DNA of 64,000 nucleotides from Aptenodytes patagonicus (Eukaryota > Chordata > Aves > Sphenisciformes > Spheniscidae), in NCBI RefSeq assembly GCF_965638725.1, contig NC_134951.1, positions 4,464,001 to 4,528,000 of the forward strand. Direction: 5' to 3'. Within the stretch, counting starts at the first letter, position 1; each line of letters starts with the position of its first letter. A program made the translations under genes and the position numbers. Below are positions 20,056 through 31,656 of this stretch, one piece after another. The notes beneath the pieces were generated by a model. That model saw only the letters and a program-made list of their open reading frames with translations. It was not told the origin of the DNA and did not search any database.

Positions 20056-23000
20056 GTCAAGATGCCAAGTGCCTGTGTGATCCAGCCACTGCAGAAATGG
20101 TGAAAGACAGCCGCTGCATGTTTGGACAAAGCAGAAGAGCCATGGACCCAGCAGGTTGGTCTGGGACTTTGCTGGGAGGCAGATGTCCCTCTTGCAGGGA
20201 CTCACCTGTGACACAAGGTTGGGAGCTGTAGAGGGTCCAGGAGGAGGCCACCGGCCATTCCTTTTCCAAGGTACCATCCTACTGAGCACAACAGCTTGCC
20301 AATGCCTGCTGCTGTGTGTAAGGGGACTGAGGTGATACAGCTGAAACAAGAGCACTTGTCAACACATATCAGGGGCAGGACTCATCTGGCCACATGCAGA
20401 TTTCTGCAGTGATGAAGCAGTTGGACTGAGCTCTTCACCTCCCGCTCCTTCCACAGCAGACGGAGCACAAGTCACATCATCCCCATGGTGATGTCCAAAA
20501 CAGGCCTGGCAAATGCCACTTAAAAAACTCCTGTTTCTCTGTCATGGTCTATAAAGGGAATTTAGCATGACCAGCTCTGGCACAGATGTCTGTATCATTG
20601 TCATCTAATGCTAAGTGCAGATGAAACCATCCCAGATGACAGTGGCTTCTCTGTATAGACTTCCCATCCATTCGCCAGTCCCTCCTGAAACAAGAAAACT
20701 GCTAATTCCACAGCCCACCGCTAAGGACACGTTATTTCTGTGTACTGTGATTACAAGAAGGACACTGAAAGTTGGTCACCTCCCATGATATTTCAGACTC
20801 ATGTAAACCAACGCTAAACCAGTCTGTTCCTGAGGCCAGTCGTCTCAGCCTTACCCCTGGGTAGTTGCATCCAAGCTGTTTACGGGGAGCGGTCCTGCCC
20901 CATACACACCCAAGTCCTCCCTGAACATTTGTGTGTGCTCACCTTGAGGTAAAACTGAGCTCACAACTCCACGTCCTGCTCCACATTCATCAGCTTTATG
21001 ATGGATGTCAGTCCACACCGAGCAGCTGTGACTGAGCAAAAACACTACGGAAAAGAGAGACCCAGACAGTGCTGCCAGCACTGCTGTGCCTCCAGTGAGG
21101 TGCTGGGAGCGTCTGTCTTCTCCAGTGAAGTTTCATGTGCAAAGAGGGCTGCTGGGGCACTGGGGTGAGCAGATCTCCTATTCTTCGTGCCTTTGTGCCA
21201 TGAAACAGTGTCCTCTCTCAGACCCGCGCAGAGAGAGAGGGGCTCTGCTAAAAGAGTGACAGCAGTACCACTGGGGGATGTAGTAAAGTCCTAGTGGCAC
21301 AAACTGTGATTTTGCATGACCAGCCATTCCACCGAGGGCTTGATGTGTACCTGAAATGAGCTTTAGGTGCTGCGTACCCTTGCATCTGGCCATGGCATTG
21401 ACAGTCCCACTCCACCAGCTCTGGTGCTATCTGTCTGGTATTTTCTATTCCATCCTCAGCAGCACCTCTACCTCCTGGGAAGGGCTGTGAGATTAATTCA
21501 AACATGCACAGAGTGCTGGGGAGATGGAATTGGGGTAAGAAGCAGGGAGGAGACATGCAGGATGGATCCTAGGGGGTGAGGTTTCAGCCTGTGTTTCACC
21601 CTAAGCTGGCTCTTGAAGCCATTCCCCAGCGATAAATGCAAGGGCAGCTATTTGTGGTGGTGAGTTAAAAGCGTGATGATACATTATTCTGCATGATGCT
21701 CGCTACAGACGCTGGATCGTCTCCAGAGCTGAATCTAAAATAACAAGGGCTGAACCCTCTCTGCAAAGCCCTCAGTCCTTGAGCAAAACATCTTGTGCCA
21801 CTCCAGTTTGTGAAAGAAACACTCCCCTACCGTGGATTGTGCAAAACTCCTTAGGACATAAACTGTAAATTGCTGGTTTGGTTCCACTTGGCAACTTCCT
21901 CAGGTCTCCATCCAGGGGAATCCCTGCGAGGTGGCCGTTGGCCCAGTTTCCTGCCCTTCACAAGGCTGTGGTTTCAATGGTGGCAGTCATTTGCAGAAAC
22001 ATCTGCTTTGAAGGGAGGCCAGATGCTTTGCCACAAATGGCAAGCTCGGGGCTTCGAGTCAGTCCTTTGCATGTAGGCTCTTGGGTTGGCTGTTTCTCTT
22101 AAAAGCCAACCATTAGTGCTCCTCCCTTTGCTGAGCATCCACGAGCGCTGCCCTTCACAGAGGCCGTGGGAGAGCTGAGGTCAGTTCCCACTGTATTTCA
22201 GAGATACACGTATTCCCCTTACCCCCAAAGATGTGCCCTAAGAACAGCTAGCCCAGCCTGGCCATGTTTGCTATTAAATTCCCTCTGCTTGTCGGAAAGG
22301 GTGGCTACATCCAGACTGACGTTTCAGAAAGGTCCTTGGCCTGTGCTAAGCCCCAGGGTTATTCTGGCACAGTGCTTGTTGGCCTGGGCTCAACCGGGCA
22401 GGACTCAGGAGACAGGGTGAGCACAGGACAGTTGTGAACGGGCTGAGGTTGCCCTGCTTTGGAGGCTGATTTTGGCTGTACGTGCATAAGCTCTGCCCTG
22501 CCAGCTGGTCTCAGGGCAGAAAACTGTTTACTGGCTGCAACCACCGAGTGCTAGTCCGAAGGCTGATTTGTCTGCACGAGGATGCTCCTGACCAGGCAAG
22601 AGCAGCTGCAGAGAAAGAGGAGCTCATTGAGCAACCTGCACCTTCTGGGTTGTCTATTGGGGTTCAGGGCGGGACAGGAGAAACCTCTTGCAAGAAGAGC
22701 GATTGAAGTAGCCTTTCGTACATGTTGCCTAATTGTCTCAAGCAACGCCGTAGGTCTAACTCCGATCTCCTGATTTGCTACTGCAGCTGATACGAATTTT
22801 GCAGATTTACTCCAAATTTATGTCAGCCAAAATAACCAAGGGTAAAAACAAGCTTCAAATCTTAAAATAGGGTCACCTGCCTCCTTTTGTTCTCCTCAGT
22901 GTCTCCGCCTCAGTTTACAGGATGCTGATCCCAGGTCTTAAAGCTCTGGACTAGGAGCTGGGAAAGTGTTCAGAGCAGAGGTGCTATGAAGCATCACACC

Positions 23001-23250
23001 GGAGAAGATTTTCATGCTCCCTATGGAAACGATGACTGACTCCAGCTTTGGTCACGGCAGAGGATTCCTAGCAAGCGCGGGTGGAGAACACGCCAGCACT
23101 CATTCAATCAGCAACTCAAGAGGGGAAAATATTTTGGTAAACTAAGCATTCCTGGTAGGTTTAACCTGATTTCAGCATTCTTGCTCAAATTTCTAAAGGC
23201 AAATAACATTTCTAGAGAAAAGAATGACAACACCACACACGGCTGCCGTA
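20056..23250. other. Intergenic stretch between AvBD5 and AvBD4
   Basis: No defensin cysteine motif or signal exon was found on either strand. A minus-strand frame at 20851-21081 starts with a hydrophobic stretch but has no further support. No RNA gene or known repeat was recognised. Confidence 0.45.
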
Positions 23251-23270
23251 CAATCTCCCCAGATCTTGCA

Positions 23271-23276
23271 TTTATT
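23271..23276 (-). promoter_or_regulatory. Polyadenylation signal AATAAA of AvBD4
   Basis: Minus-strand AATAAA 109 bases after the AvBD4 stop codon, within the last exon. Confidence 0.75.
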
Positions 23277-23384
23277 GAAAGAAGAATGACAAATCCTTGA
23301 TGACGGGTACAACGGTTCCCTGAATCCAATGATGTGAGAAGCAATCATCCCCAAATCCCTGGAGATCCCGTGCAATTAGCCACA

Positions 23385-25856
23385 CTACAACCTACAAAAA
23401 GGAAAGAATATTTCAGGTATTTCAGGCCTACGTTGATGGGGAAAATCCCACTACGCAGGAAGTAACTGAAAATTTGGAAAGTCATCTATGCCCCGGTTAA
23501 ATCCTAAACTTACCATTTACAGCAAGAATGCCCCGAACGACACACCCCCAGATAAGCGTTGCCACGAGGGCATATCCCAGGGAAGCAGAAAGTCCCACGA
23601 TATCCACATCTCATAAAAGGTCTTTGACGTTTTGCAAAGCCTGTACCATAAGAAAAAAAAAGCAGGAGGCAGCTGTTTCTGTCAGGGTTTTGCATTTTGC
23701 TAAATTCCTGTGCGCTGACACCATGCCACACCGGTGCCCAAAGTCATGACAGTCCGAATGCAACCCTCAGAGGAGGAGGTCTCTGGGCAGAACAATCAAG
23801 CAAATGCTCTAATCCCTTCTTCAGATGTAAGAACTGTGTCTCCAAGCCCAGGACTCCCTTAGGAACTCAGATTTCAGGGACGGACACCCGAGACCTGACA
23901 GAAAACAGTAAGTGGACACTTACCAGCTCTTAAAGTCTTGTAGGTCACAATTAAGGAGAGATGCACCAGCTCAGCTGGGAGGCTGCCACTTCCATGGGCA
24001 GAAAGATGAGGATTCCTGTGCGTCCGGATTTCTGTAGATTTGGCCTATTTCCCTCCCTATAAATTTCACCCATGTCTCAAAACAGGTCCTGGTGTCTAGC
24101 GGTCCATACAGACGGCCCCCGTACATGGATAAACTCAACAATGCGTGCAGAACGACCACTTCCACGCTAGTAAACACAGCATGCCAGGCATTGCCCTCTG
24201 GGTCTGAGGCCAAGCAGCGTGGCATCGCTCTTGTCTACATGGCTAAACGTTTTTCCCCATTAAATATATCCTATTAAATAGGATATTCACGTTTAAACTG
24301 CCTTTTGGGAATGGCCACCAGCCTGTGCTATCCCCAGAACAGGTTTTACCTGTGAAAGCGCTAGCTGTCAGGGGTCAAAATTACCCTAGGGAGCAGACTA
24401 CCAATTAAGCATGTTGCCTGGCCCTGTTTGGTTGATTAATAGACATGTGGCCTGGCAGGCTGATGCGTTCTGGATGCACCTGATTGACTGCACATGAACC
24501 AATTAATTCCAGTTTCACAGCTCATCCGTGCAACCACACTAAGTCCAGCATATCCAGAAAGCAGGGAGCTTGTTTCAGCAGACAGACCATGAATATTACA
24601 CATGTGCAGTAGATCCAGTGCATCCCTGGTGTATTAGATTCACAGCACGTGAGTTTTGTGGTGCATGCACACACAGCAGTACCCAGAAAATCCCAGGCAG
24701 CAATAAAGGAGTGCTGGGAACGCTGAATAAAACACTTCTGGTCCCAAACTCTCTGTCTGTGGGACATTGCAGAGATGATTGTGAGCAGCCTCAGCTCTCA
24801 GAAACACTTTCTTCCAGACAAATTCCTTGCTTTACCATACCCAGAAGATAGGTCCTACTGAAAACAGCCCAAATGTCCACTCTGTGTATCTGTATGTTAA
24901 ATAAGGACATGAAACAACCATTCTGGTCCAGACCAAAGGAACACTTTGCCCAATGTCCTGCCCATGAGAACTGCCGTAAGTAGAGGCCCAGGTAAGAATA
25001 AGATCAGGCAAGGATATATGACGCTTCTCCCGTGGTCCTGGTGTTCTGCAAGTCATCACAGCCTTTTCCCATCCGTATTCCCCAGAGGGCACTTTCCATC
25101 CTATTCCCACAGAGATCAAGCCCAAAACTCCGCTGGCATTTGTTAGTGCACACAGTGCCCTGCACTGTAATTGTGCCATTTTCAGGGATGGTGTTTAAAC
25201 ACAGTCCCTTTTTCTGGACAATAAGGTGGGTTTTGGATTCCAGACCCCCTTGCGTCCCCCCAAGAGGCACAGCCTAACACCACCACTTATGGCTGCACAG
25301 GTTTCTCCACCGAGCAGAAGCCACCAGTAAGCATCTCAATCTTAACTCACGATCTTCTGCCTCCCCACCCCAAGTACAAGGTCCTGAAGCAAAGGACGTT
25401 TGGAGAGCGTGGGACCAGATTCCTTTTTTTCTGTGTGGCTAAAGAATATTTGATTACTAGTGGTTTGTTGTAGGTTGAGCCAGAGACAAAGTGATTTAAG
25501 TACAAGAGTCTGCAAGCTTCAGCGGGGAAAATGCTGGTGCTGAATGGTAATTTTGGGGTTGCCCCTGGTGCTTTCAACTCAGACTGGATTTCTGGAGCAG
25601 TAGCAAAGGCACTGAATTGCTGGTTGAAGTGTGCCTGATAATTTCACATATGGTCTGTAATCTGCCAACAAGTTTTGATGATAGGTGTGAAGTTTCTTTG
25701 CAGGAAGCAGCTTGGCCACTTCCCGAAGGGGACAGGAGACCTTTATAAGACACCAGTATCTCCTTCTATATAGCCCCTCATCTTCACGTACACCTTACCT
25801 GCAGCTCCGTGAAATGTCACCAAGAGGAGAGCAAAGAGAAAGGAAAGGATTTTCAT
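23385..25856 (-). CDS. AvBD4: Avian beta-defensin 4
   Basis: Secreted antimicrobial peptide precursor of 63 residues. Minus-strand exons: signal exon 25799-25856 (exon starts 25885, acceptor CTCTGTAG), mature exon 23514-23640 (acceptor TGGTACAG after a T-rich tract), last exon from 23391 with the stop at 23385-23387. The signal is MKILSFLFALLLVTFHGAAG. The core MRCGYRGTFC, CPRGNAYLGVC and SCCKW matches chicken AvBD4 (MQCGYRGTFC, CPYGNAYLGLC, SCCRW). The last exon adds Leu and stop, as in chicken WL. Spacing is C-x6-C-x4-C-x9-C-x5-CC. All junctions are canonical. The exon 2-exon 3 intron is 2.2 kb. Retention of the last intron would end the peptide at CCKW. Confidence 0.95.
24898..25060 (+). 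repeat. Possible ancient LINE-derived fragment in the AvBD4 intron
   Basis: Contains CTGGTCCAGACCAAAGGAAC followed by TTTGCCCAATGTCCTG, resembling the conserved tail of old CR1/L3-like repeats of sauropsids as I recall it. Highly decayed; a repeat search is needed to name it. Confidence 0.35.
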
Positions 25857-26650
25857 GGCAGAAGGTGGACTGGGAACTCCGGTCACTACAGAGAAATGAC
25901 ACCAAGACATTAATAAGAGGGTTGTCCCTCCACAATCACAGTGGGCTGAGAAGTGCCATACAGAAATGTTCTTTAAGACCAAACGTTATCTAGAAGAGGT
26001 ATTACACACTTTCTTTATAATAATGTCTATTGTCCTAAGGGTTCCCTGGAGCTTATATAGGATTGTGGCACAGGATTAAACTTCTGTGCAGAAAAATACA
26101 ATTTTAAATCCCCTTTTAATTAGTGTATTAATTAACCAGATATTTATCCTAGACTGGCTGATACTTTGCAATACATTGCAATAAATTCAGTTTGTCTTAT
26201 GGAAGTTAAAACTGTTAATTCAGAAAGAAAAATAAGACAATTTTTGCTATATTTATACAAAAAACCCCAATGTGCGTTGTCAAGCTTTTCTAATTAAAAA
26301 AAAAAAAAGCAGAAAAAGTTCCTTCACAGTTAAGTTAAAATCCAGCTTCTCCCTATTCTTGCTTAGAGGCTGTTGCTTTTCCTTCACCTCAAGAATTACA
26401 TGATTTCCAGCATAAATTTCCGAGTGTTTGTGTTTCCTCTGAGCTCTCTTCCCACAGCCAACAAAAACTCTTCTCCCTTATCAATATTTGAAATCTCTAG
26501 AACTGACCCTTGATAGACTGGAGTCACGGCACAGTTAGGGCTATAACAGTGAAATGCAGCTATACGTGAAAGATATAAAGTCTCCAGCCCGTTCAAGAAG
26601 GACAAAACTTTTTAAGAGAGGCCAAATAATGAGAAGATTTTGGTCGTTAC

Positions 26651-26715
26651 CAGGTAAGAGGAGGCTCTAGGTTGGAACAGTCCTTGGATCAGTGTCAGCC
26701 ACCCAGATGCATTAA
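26651..26715 (-). other. Noncoding exon 1 of AvBD4 (predicted)
   Basis: Ends at CCTG|GTAACG (donor starts 26650). It shows weak similarity to the first exons of the two AvBD103-type genes, including the word GCATCTGG, and lies at the same distance from a TATA-like box. The 5' limit is a guess from that box. Confidence 0.45.
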
Positions 26716-26734
26716 GACGAAGGAGCAGAGCTTG

Positions 26735-26798
26735 GCTTTATGCTGTTTCTGGCCGGTGGTGAGGGATGCTTGCTCTTCACAGCCTTCTGGTGGCCAAT
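26735..26798 (-). promoter_or_regulatory. Core promoter of AvBD4: TATA-like and CCAAT boxes
   Basis: CATAAAG near 26735-26743 and an inverted CCAAT box at 26794-26798, about 51 bases apart, as in the two upstream paralogues. Confidence 0.5.
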
Positions 26799-26799
26799 C

Positions 26800-29700
26800 A
26801 GACAATCCCCGCAGCTTTGGGGAGCATCAGGGAGGTCCCATGAATCCTCCCCATTACCGTCCTCCTATGAGGAACCGAGGTATTGCTTTCAAAACATTGC
26901 AGCATCGCTTCGGGAAGTGCGCTGAGCTGCGTGCGAACCGCCTTGGGCCACCTCCGTTTGTGCAACGTGTTCGGCCACAGCTGCTCGCTCAAGGTTTCTG
27001 TGCCGTATACCCTCTGCTTGCTGGCTGAGGCTTGGTGGTGGTTACTCTCCAGCACGATAAAAACAGCTGTACAGGCTGCCGTGCTCCCGGATGGCCATTC
27101 TGTACAGCTCGTTCGGAAGCTGATGCTGTGGGACGGGATCCCTTGGGGAAATGGTACATAGTGGGGTCTGGTGGGATTTACCCAGCAGATGTCCGCAGAG
27201 GAGGTATCTTGCAAAGGCATGCCCCTCATTCACAACTTTTGGTCCCCGTGGCATGGAAGAAAATCATAAACCTGAAGCTATCTGGAAGCTGCTCGGTTCA
27301 GGTAGGCTTCACGGTTAGCACAAGCAGCGCCAGTTGTTGTTACTCAATTTAACTGCTCTTTGAGCACAGAAGTATTTGCCACTTGACGGTCATATCTCTG
27401 CTAGGGAGCTAACCTGCACCAGGTTTATCTCCAGGCCAAAAGGCAGAGTCCAGCCATGTCCGTACTATTAAACTGAGCCTCCAGCATGGATTGGCTTCAC
27501 CTAAATTGCCTGCTGGGAACGGTCCCTGGTCTCTGCCAGCTTTTAGGCTGCATCTGGAAATTGCAGGGAGAGCACAAGAGCCAAGCTTGTGCCAGGGGCA
27601 GCTGTATGGCTAAATTACGGAAAGGTGCTGGGCCTAAGCTTGCCTTTGCTCTTGTAACTTGAAAAGAAGAGAGACGAAAAAAGTAGATTTTAAGGTAATG
27701 TCATCCAGTCATTTGAGGGATATGCAATGATTTCTAGCTCCAGGTATTAATTTTGCCTTCTGCAGCAATGCGCTTCAGGTTTTGATGAGGGTAGTCATGT
27801 GTATCTGAGTGTTACTAATGGACTAGCCCGTTATTTCACTTGCCAAATAAATCCCAGAAGGAATTTCTCCTTAAATGCCCACAGCTCCCTAGTGGGGAAG
27901 CACTGTCTCCATCTATTTTCAGAGGTTTCGTATTAATTCCTTACAAATGTGAAAAATATTTCACCATAAAAACAAAAATAATAATCAGCTGGAGTTAGGT
28001 TAAAAAGAATCGCATTAATGGGAAGTTAATTCTTCTTTGGAAATTCAGAAAGAGGATTAATGAGCTGTCATTAATATTACATCATTTCTGCTGTTGGAAG
28101 GGAAAATTTGGAGAGTTCTCTCTATTTTGATTAAGAACGTGAAAAAGATCTACAGTAGGGAATGGTAGGAAGAAAAGTGAGAAAGTAAAACAGAAATCTA
28201 ATAGTTATGAGTAAAAAAGAAAAAAAAGAAAAGGTGGTTTGGGTTTTTTTCACTTTTGCACCAAAAAAATTTCAGTACTAACTACCTGCACCGTATGTAA
28301 GACGCTTTAAGCCACATCTATTTATGGAAATCATTACTAGAACCACCCCAGTGACGTGATGTTTTAAATCTTCTTTTTCATTTTCCCTCGTGCTGGTTTT
28401 CCAGGGAACATCCTCTTTGGTATAAGCCCTGGTCAGCTTGAACAAGAAACCGATGCTGGGTGAAGTTGTCAGACGTGGGCAGGAGCTTGCGTTTATTCTT
28501 CTGTAGCTTCTGCTGCTGTTGGTCTACCTTTTCAAGGAGATACTGGAGCAACAGTTGCTCTCTTCCGCATTTCAAGGACTAGGCGTAAGGACTGCCATGT
28601 GCTGGGATGCTCCTAACACCATACGCCTGGAAAGGACCTGCAAGTCTGTGCCAGCTTTCCTCAATTAACGTGGGGGGTCAGGCAATGCTGCTTATCATCT
28701 GTGCTTGAGCATGGTGGTGTCACCAGGCTGAGGCATAGAGGGACAAAAGACAGGAAAGGCAGTTTTTGGGTGCCTCACGGGACCCCAAAGTGTGTCTCTG
28801 ACACGGTGGTGTAAATGCACCCTCCACGTTCTGCGATGCCCGTAGGCAGAGCTTGGCCACAAGCTCAGGGGCAGATACGTAGGTTGTGCAGTCCTTCGTT
28901 AGAGGAGATGGTAAGTTCATCCCTGCTGTCTTACAGCACAGCCTCCTGGACCTCTGCGATATTGCCAGATTCGAGGAGAAAGCAATCTCTACCTCGACAA
29001 ATCCGTGGCAGGTTTTCCAGTGTGCCTCTCAGGTAGAAAAGAGGGGAAAGGTTCCTTCTGCCTGAATTTTCTGGCGCCCAGCAGGATTAGACCCTGGGAC
29101 CTTTTGACAATGGGCTATCAAGAAGAGGAAGGCTGGAAGATCACCACCGTTTCCTTTTGGTGAGTCTTTCCATGCTCATCCATGGATGGATTTTGATCTT
29201 CACGATGCCAGAGGTTGGTGCAATGATTTTAGCAGAGTTTCTTCTGATTTACACCTCTCAGCATAGTGAGGAGCAGAATACGGTCTTAAACTGTAGAAGA
29301 CATTGCTCTGGTTACATTTGCAGTTTTAGCTTGAATATATTTGCTCCTGATCCCTCCCCAAATGTGGAGGTTTTTATAGACCTCGAGGCCAACCTAATTG
29401 TGGTTATAGCTTTCTTTGCTGCCCGCCCTGGGCTCACTGCGGTTTTTGCACCTCCAAGAGCATGAAGCAGTAGCTTCGGTCTTGTGAGTGATGAGTCTGT
29501 CAACACTCAGGTGTCACAGTTGGCAAAACAGGGACTTACGGGGGTAACAATTCTGCAAAGCAAAGCCATCTGATGAGAGATGCTCCAGAGAGAAACTGAA
29601 TTAATTAAATAGCTAATGAATTGAGTATGGAAAGGATTTCAGTCTCCCAACAAAAGCCAAAGCCCATGGAGGCTTGGATCAATGGGCACCCAACTCATAA

Positions 29701-30068
29701 AAGCTGAGGGATGCATGAGCAATCCCACCGGGCTGTTTCCCAGAGGTTTCTCCATGAGAAAACTCTCAGCAGCTGAAGTCCCCACTGTCACCTTTGCACA
29801 GGCATTACCATCAGGTCAGGCCACGGGCTCTTCCAAGGGCGGCACATTTTGGTTCACAGCTCATAACTGAGGAGAAAAATGGTTTACAGATTCATTGCTT
29901 GCAACTAAACCCAACAGTCAGCAGTATATTGCCACTGGTCTGGCTCCAGACACTGCTCACTGCCCCTTGCCTGTCTCTGGATGCTTTTTTTTCCTTCTTC
30001 TTTGCCTTCTCTTTCCATGCCTTCCCTGCTGTTCAGGGAGAGCATGTGAGCCTGGGCACTATCTGTGG
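26800..30068. other. Intergenic stretch upstream of AvBD4
   Basis: Mostly AT-rich, with short A and T runs (for example 27950-28270). No defensin exon on either strand. A 65-codon minus-strand frame at 28378-28575 rich in Gln and Lys and a 102-codon plus frame at 29157-29465 are not recognisable proteins. Confidence 0.45.
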
Positions 30069-30073
30069 GCAAG

Positions 30074-30664
30074 TGTCCTGGTTTCGGCAGGGATAGAGTT
30101 AATTTCCTTCCTAGTGGCTGGCACAGTGCTGTGTTTTGGATTTAGGGTGAGAACAATGTTGACAACGCACCGATGTTTTAGTTGTTGCTGAGCAGTGCTT
30201 ACACTAGTCAAGGACTTTTCAGCTTCCCATGCTCTACCGACTGAGCAGGCTGGGGGTGCACAAGAAGCTGGGAGGGGGCACAGCCGGGACAGCTGACCCC
30301 AACTGGCCAAAGGGACATTCCATACCATGTGACATCATGTGCAGTATATAAAGCTGGGGGAAGAAGAAGGAAGGGGGGGACGTTCGGAGTGATGGCGTTT
30401 GTCTTCCCAAGTCACCGTTACGCGTGATGGAGCCCTGCTTTCCTGGGGATGGCTGAACACCTGCCTGCCCATGGGAAGGAGCGAATGAATTCCTTGTTTT
30501 GCTTTGCTTGCATGCGTGGCTTTTGCTTTCCCTATTAAACTGTCTTTATCTCAACCCACGAGTTTTCTCACTTTTACCCTTCCAATTCTCTCCCCCATCC
30601 CACTGGGGGGAGTGAGCGAGCGGCTGGGTGGGGCTTAGTTGCCGGCTGAGGTTAAACCACGACA
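30074..30664 (+). mobile_element. Solo LTR, type A
   Basis: Starts TGTCCTGG, ends CCACGACA, target duplication GCAAG (30069-30073, 30665-30669). It contains the same TATATAAAG box and GAGTGAGCGAGCGG motif as the LTRs at 8054 and 10043. A clean solo copy from LTR-LTR recombination. Confidence 0.92.
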
Positions 30665-31113
30665 GCAAGTCTTCCCATTTTGCCCAAGCATCCATAACTG
30701 CAAAAGCAGGGATGTTGCAGGGGACATCCTTGCCCATCCTTTCAATACCCATGTAAGGACCTGCTGTCCGTGAATTTGCCTAACCCTTTTCGGGCCTGCT
30801 GGTGTTTCCTACCTCCACAGCCTCCTGTGCCAGCAACATCCAGAAATTCACTGCGCATGCTCAGCAATTTTATTTTTATTAGAGCCTTTATTATCTTGCC
30901 ATGGACAGAAGAGTGTACTGAGCTACAGCATACCACCCCTGAGTGCCCTCCTACTCCTTTCTTATCAAGGACTCCCCCAATGGCTTCCTGCTTTCCATGC
31001 GTTTACTGACATTTCTACTATCAGTTCAGGTGTCTGTTGCAAAGGCATCTTCACTTTCTGTTTTAGCCTTCTTTCCTACCTGAATCTGGCCTGCCGTGTT
31101 TTATGGGAGTTGC

Positions 31114-31651
31114 TGTCGTGGTTTAATCTCAGTTGGCAACTAAGCACCACGCAGCCGCTCGCTCACTCCCCCCCACCCAGTGGGATGGGGGAGAGAATTG
31201 GAAGAGCACAAGTGAGAAAAACTCGTGGGTTGAGATAAAAAACAGTTTAATAATTGAAATAAAATGATAATAATAATATGATAATAATAATAATACACAA
31301 AGCAAGTGATGCACAGTACAATTGCTCACCACCCGCCGACCAATGCCCAGCCAGTCCCCAAGCAGCGGCCCCCCCGGCCAGCTTTCCCCAGTTTATGTAC
31401 TGAGCATGACGTCCCATGGTATGGAATGTCCCTTTGGCCAGTTTGGCTGTGCCCCCTCCCAGCTTCTTGTGCACCTCCAGCCTTCTCAGTCAGTAGAGCA
31501 TGGGAAGCTGAAAAGTCCTTGACTAGTGTAAGCACTGCTCAGCAACAACTAAAACATCGGTGCGTTATCAACTTTGTTCTCATCCTAAATCCAAAACACT
31601 GTACCAGCTACTAGAAAGGAAATTAACTCTATCCCTGCCGAAACCAGGACA
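31114..31651 (-). mobile_element. Solo LTR, type B, inverted
   Basis: Reverse-oriented relative of 4219-4772, with the same TTATTA microsatellite inside. Target duplication GTTGC (31109-31113, 31652-31656). It lies 450 bases from the type A solo LTR in the opposite direction. Confidence 0.9.
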
Positions 31652-31656
31652 GTTGC

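Noticed and set aside
20851-21081. Minus-strand frame with a hydrophobic start as a possible secreted peptide
   Set aside because: No family resemblance, no TATA or partner exon, not repeated elsewhere.
24832-25270. Cys-containing minus-strand frames inside the AvBD4 intron as an extra defensin exon
   Set aside because: Cysteine spacing does not fit and no CC pair is present; probably an old repeat.
25740-25755. TATAAAG on the minus strand as an AvBD4 promoter
   Set aside because: It lies downstream of the signal exon, inside the intron.
26052-26060. TATATAAG on the minus strand as AvBD4 promoter
   Set aside because: No donor-like site follows in the expected range, whereas 26735-26798 matches the paralogous promoters; kept only as a weak alternative.
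28378-28575. Gln/Lys-rich minus-strand frame as a gene fragment
   Set aside because: No recognisable protein family and no splice context.
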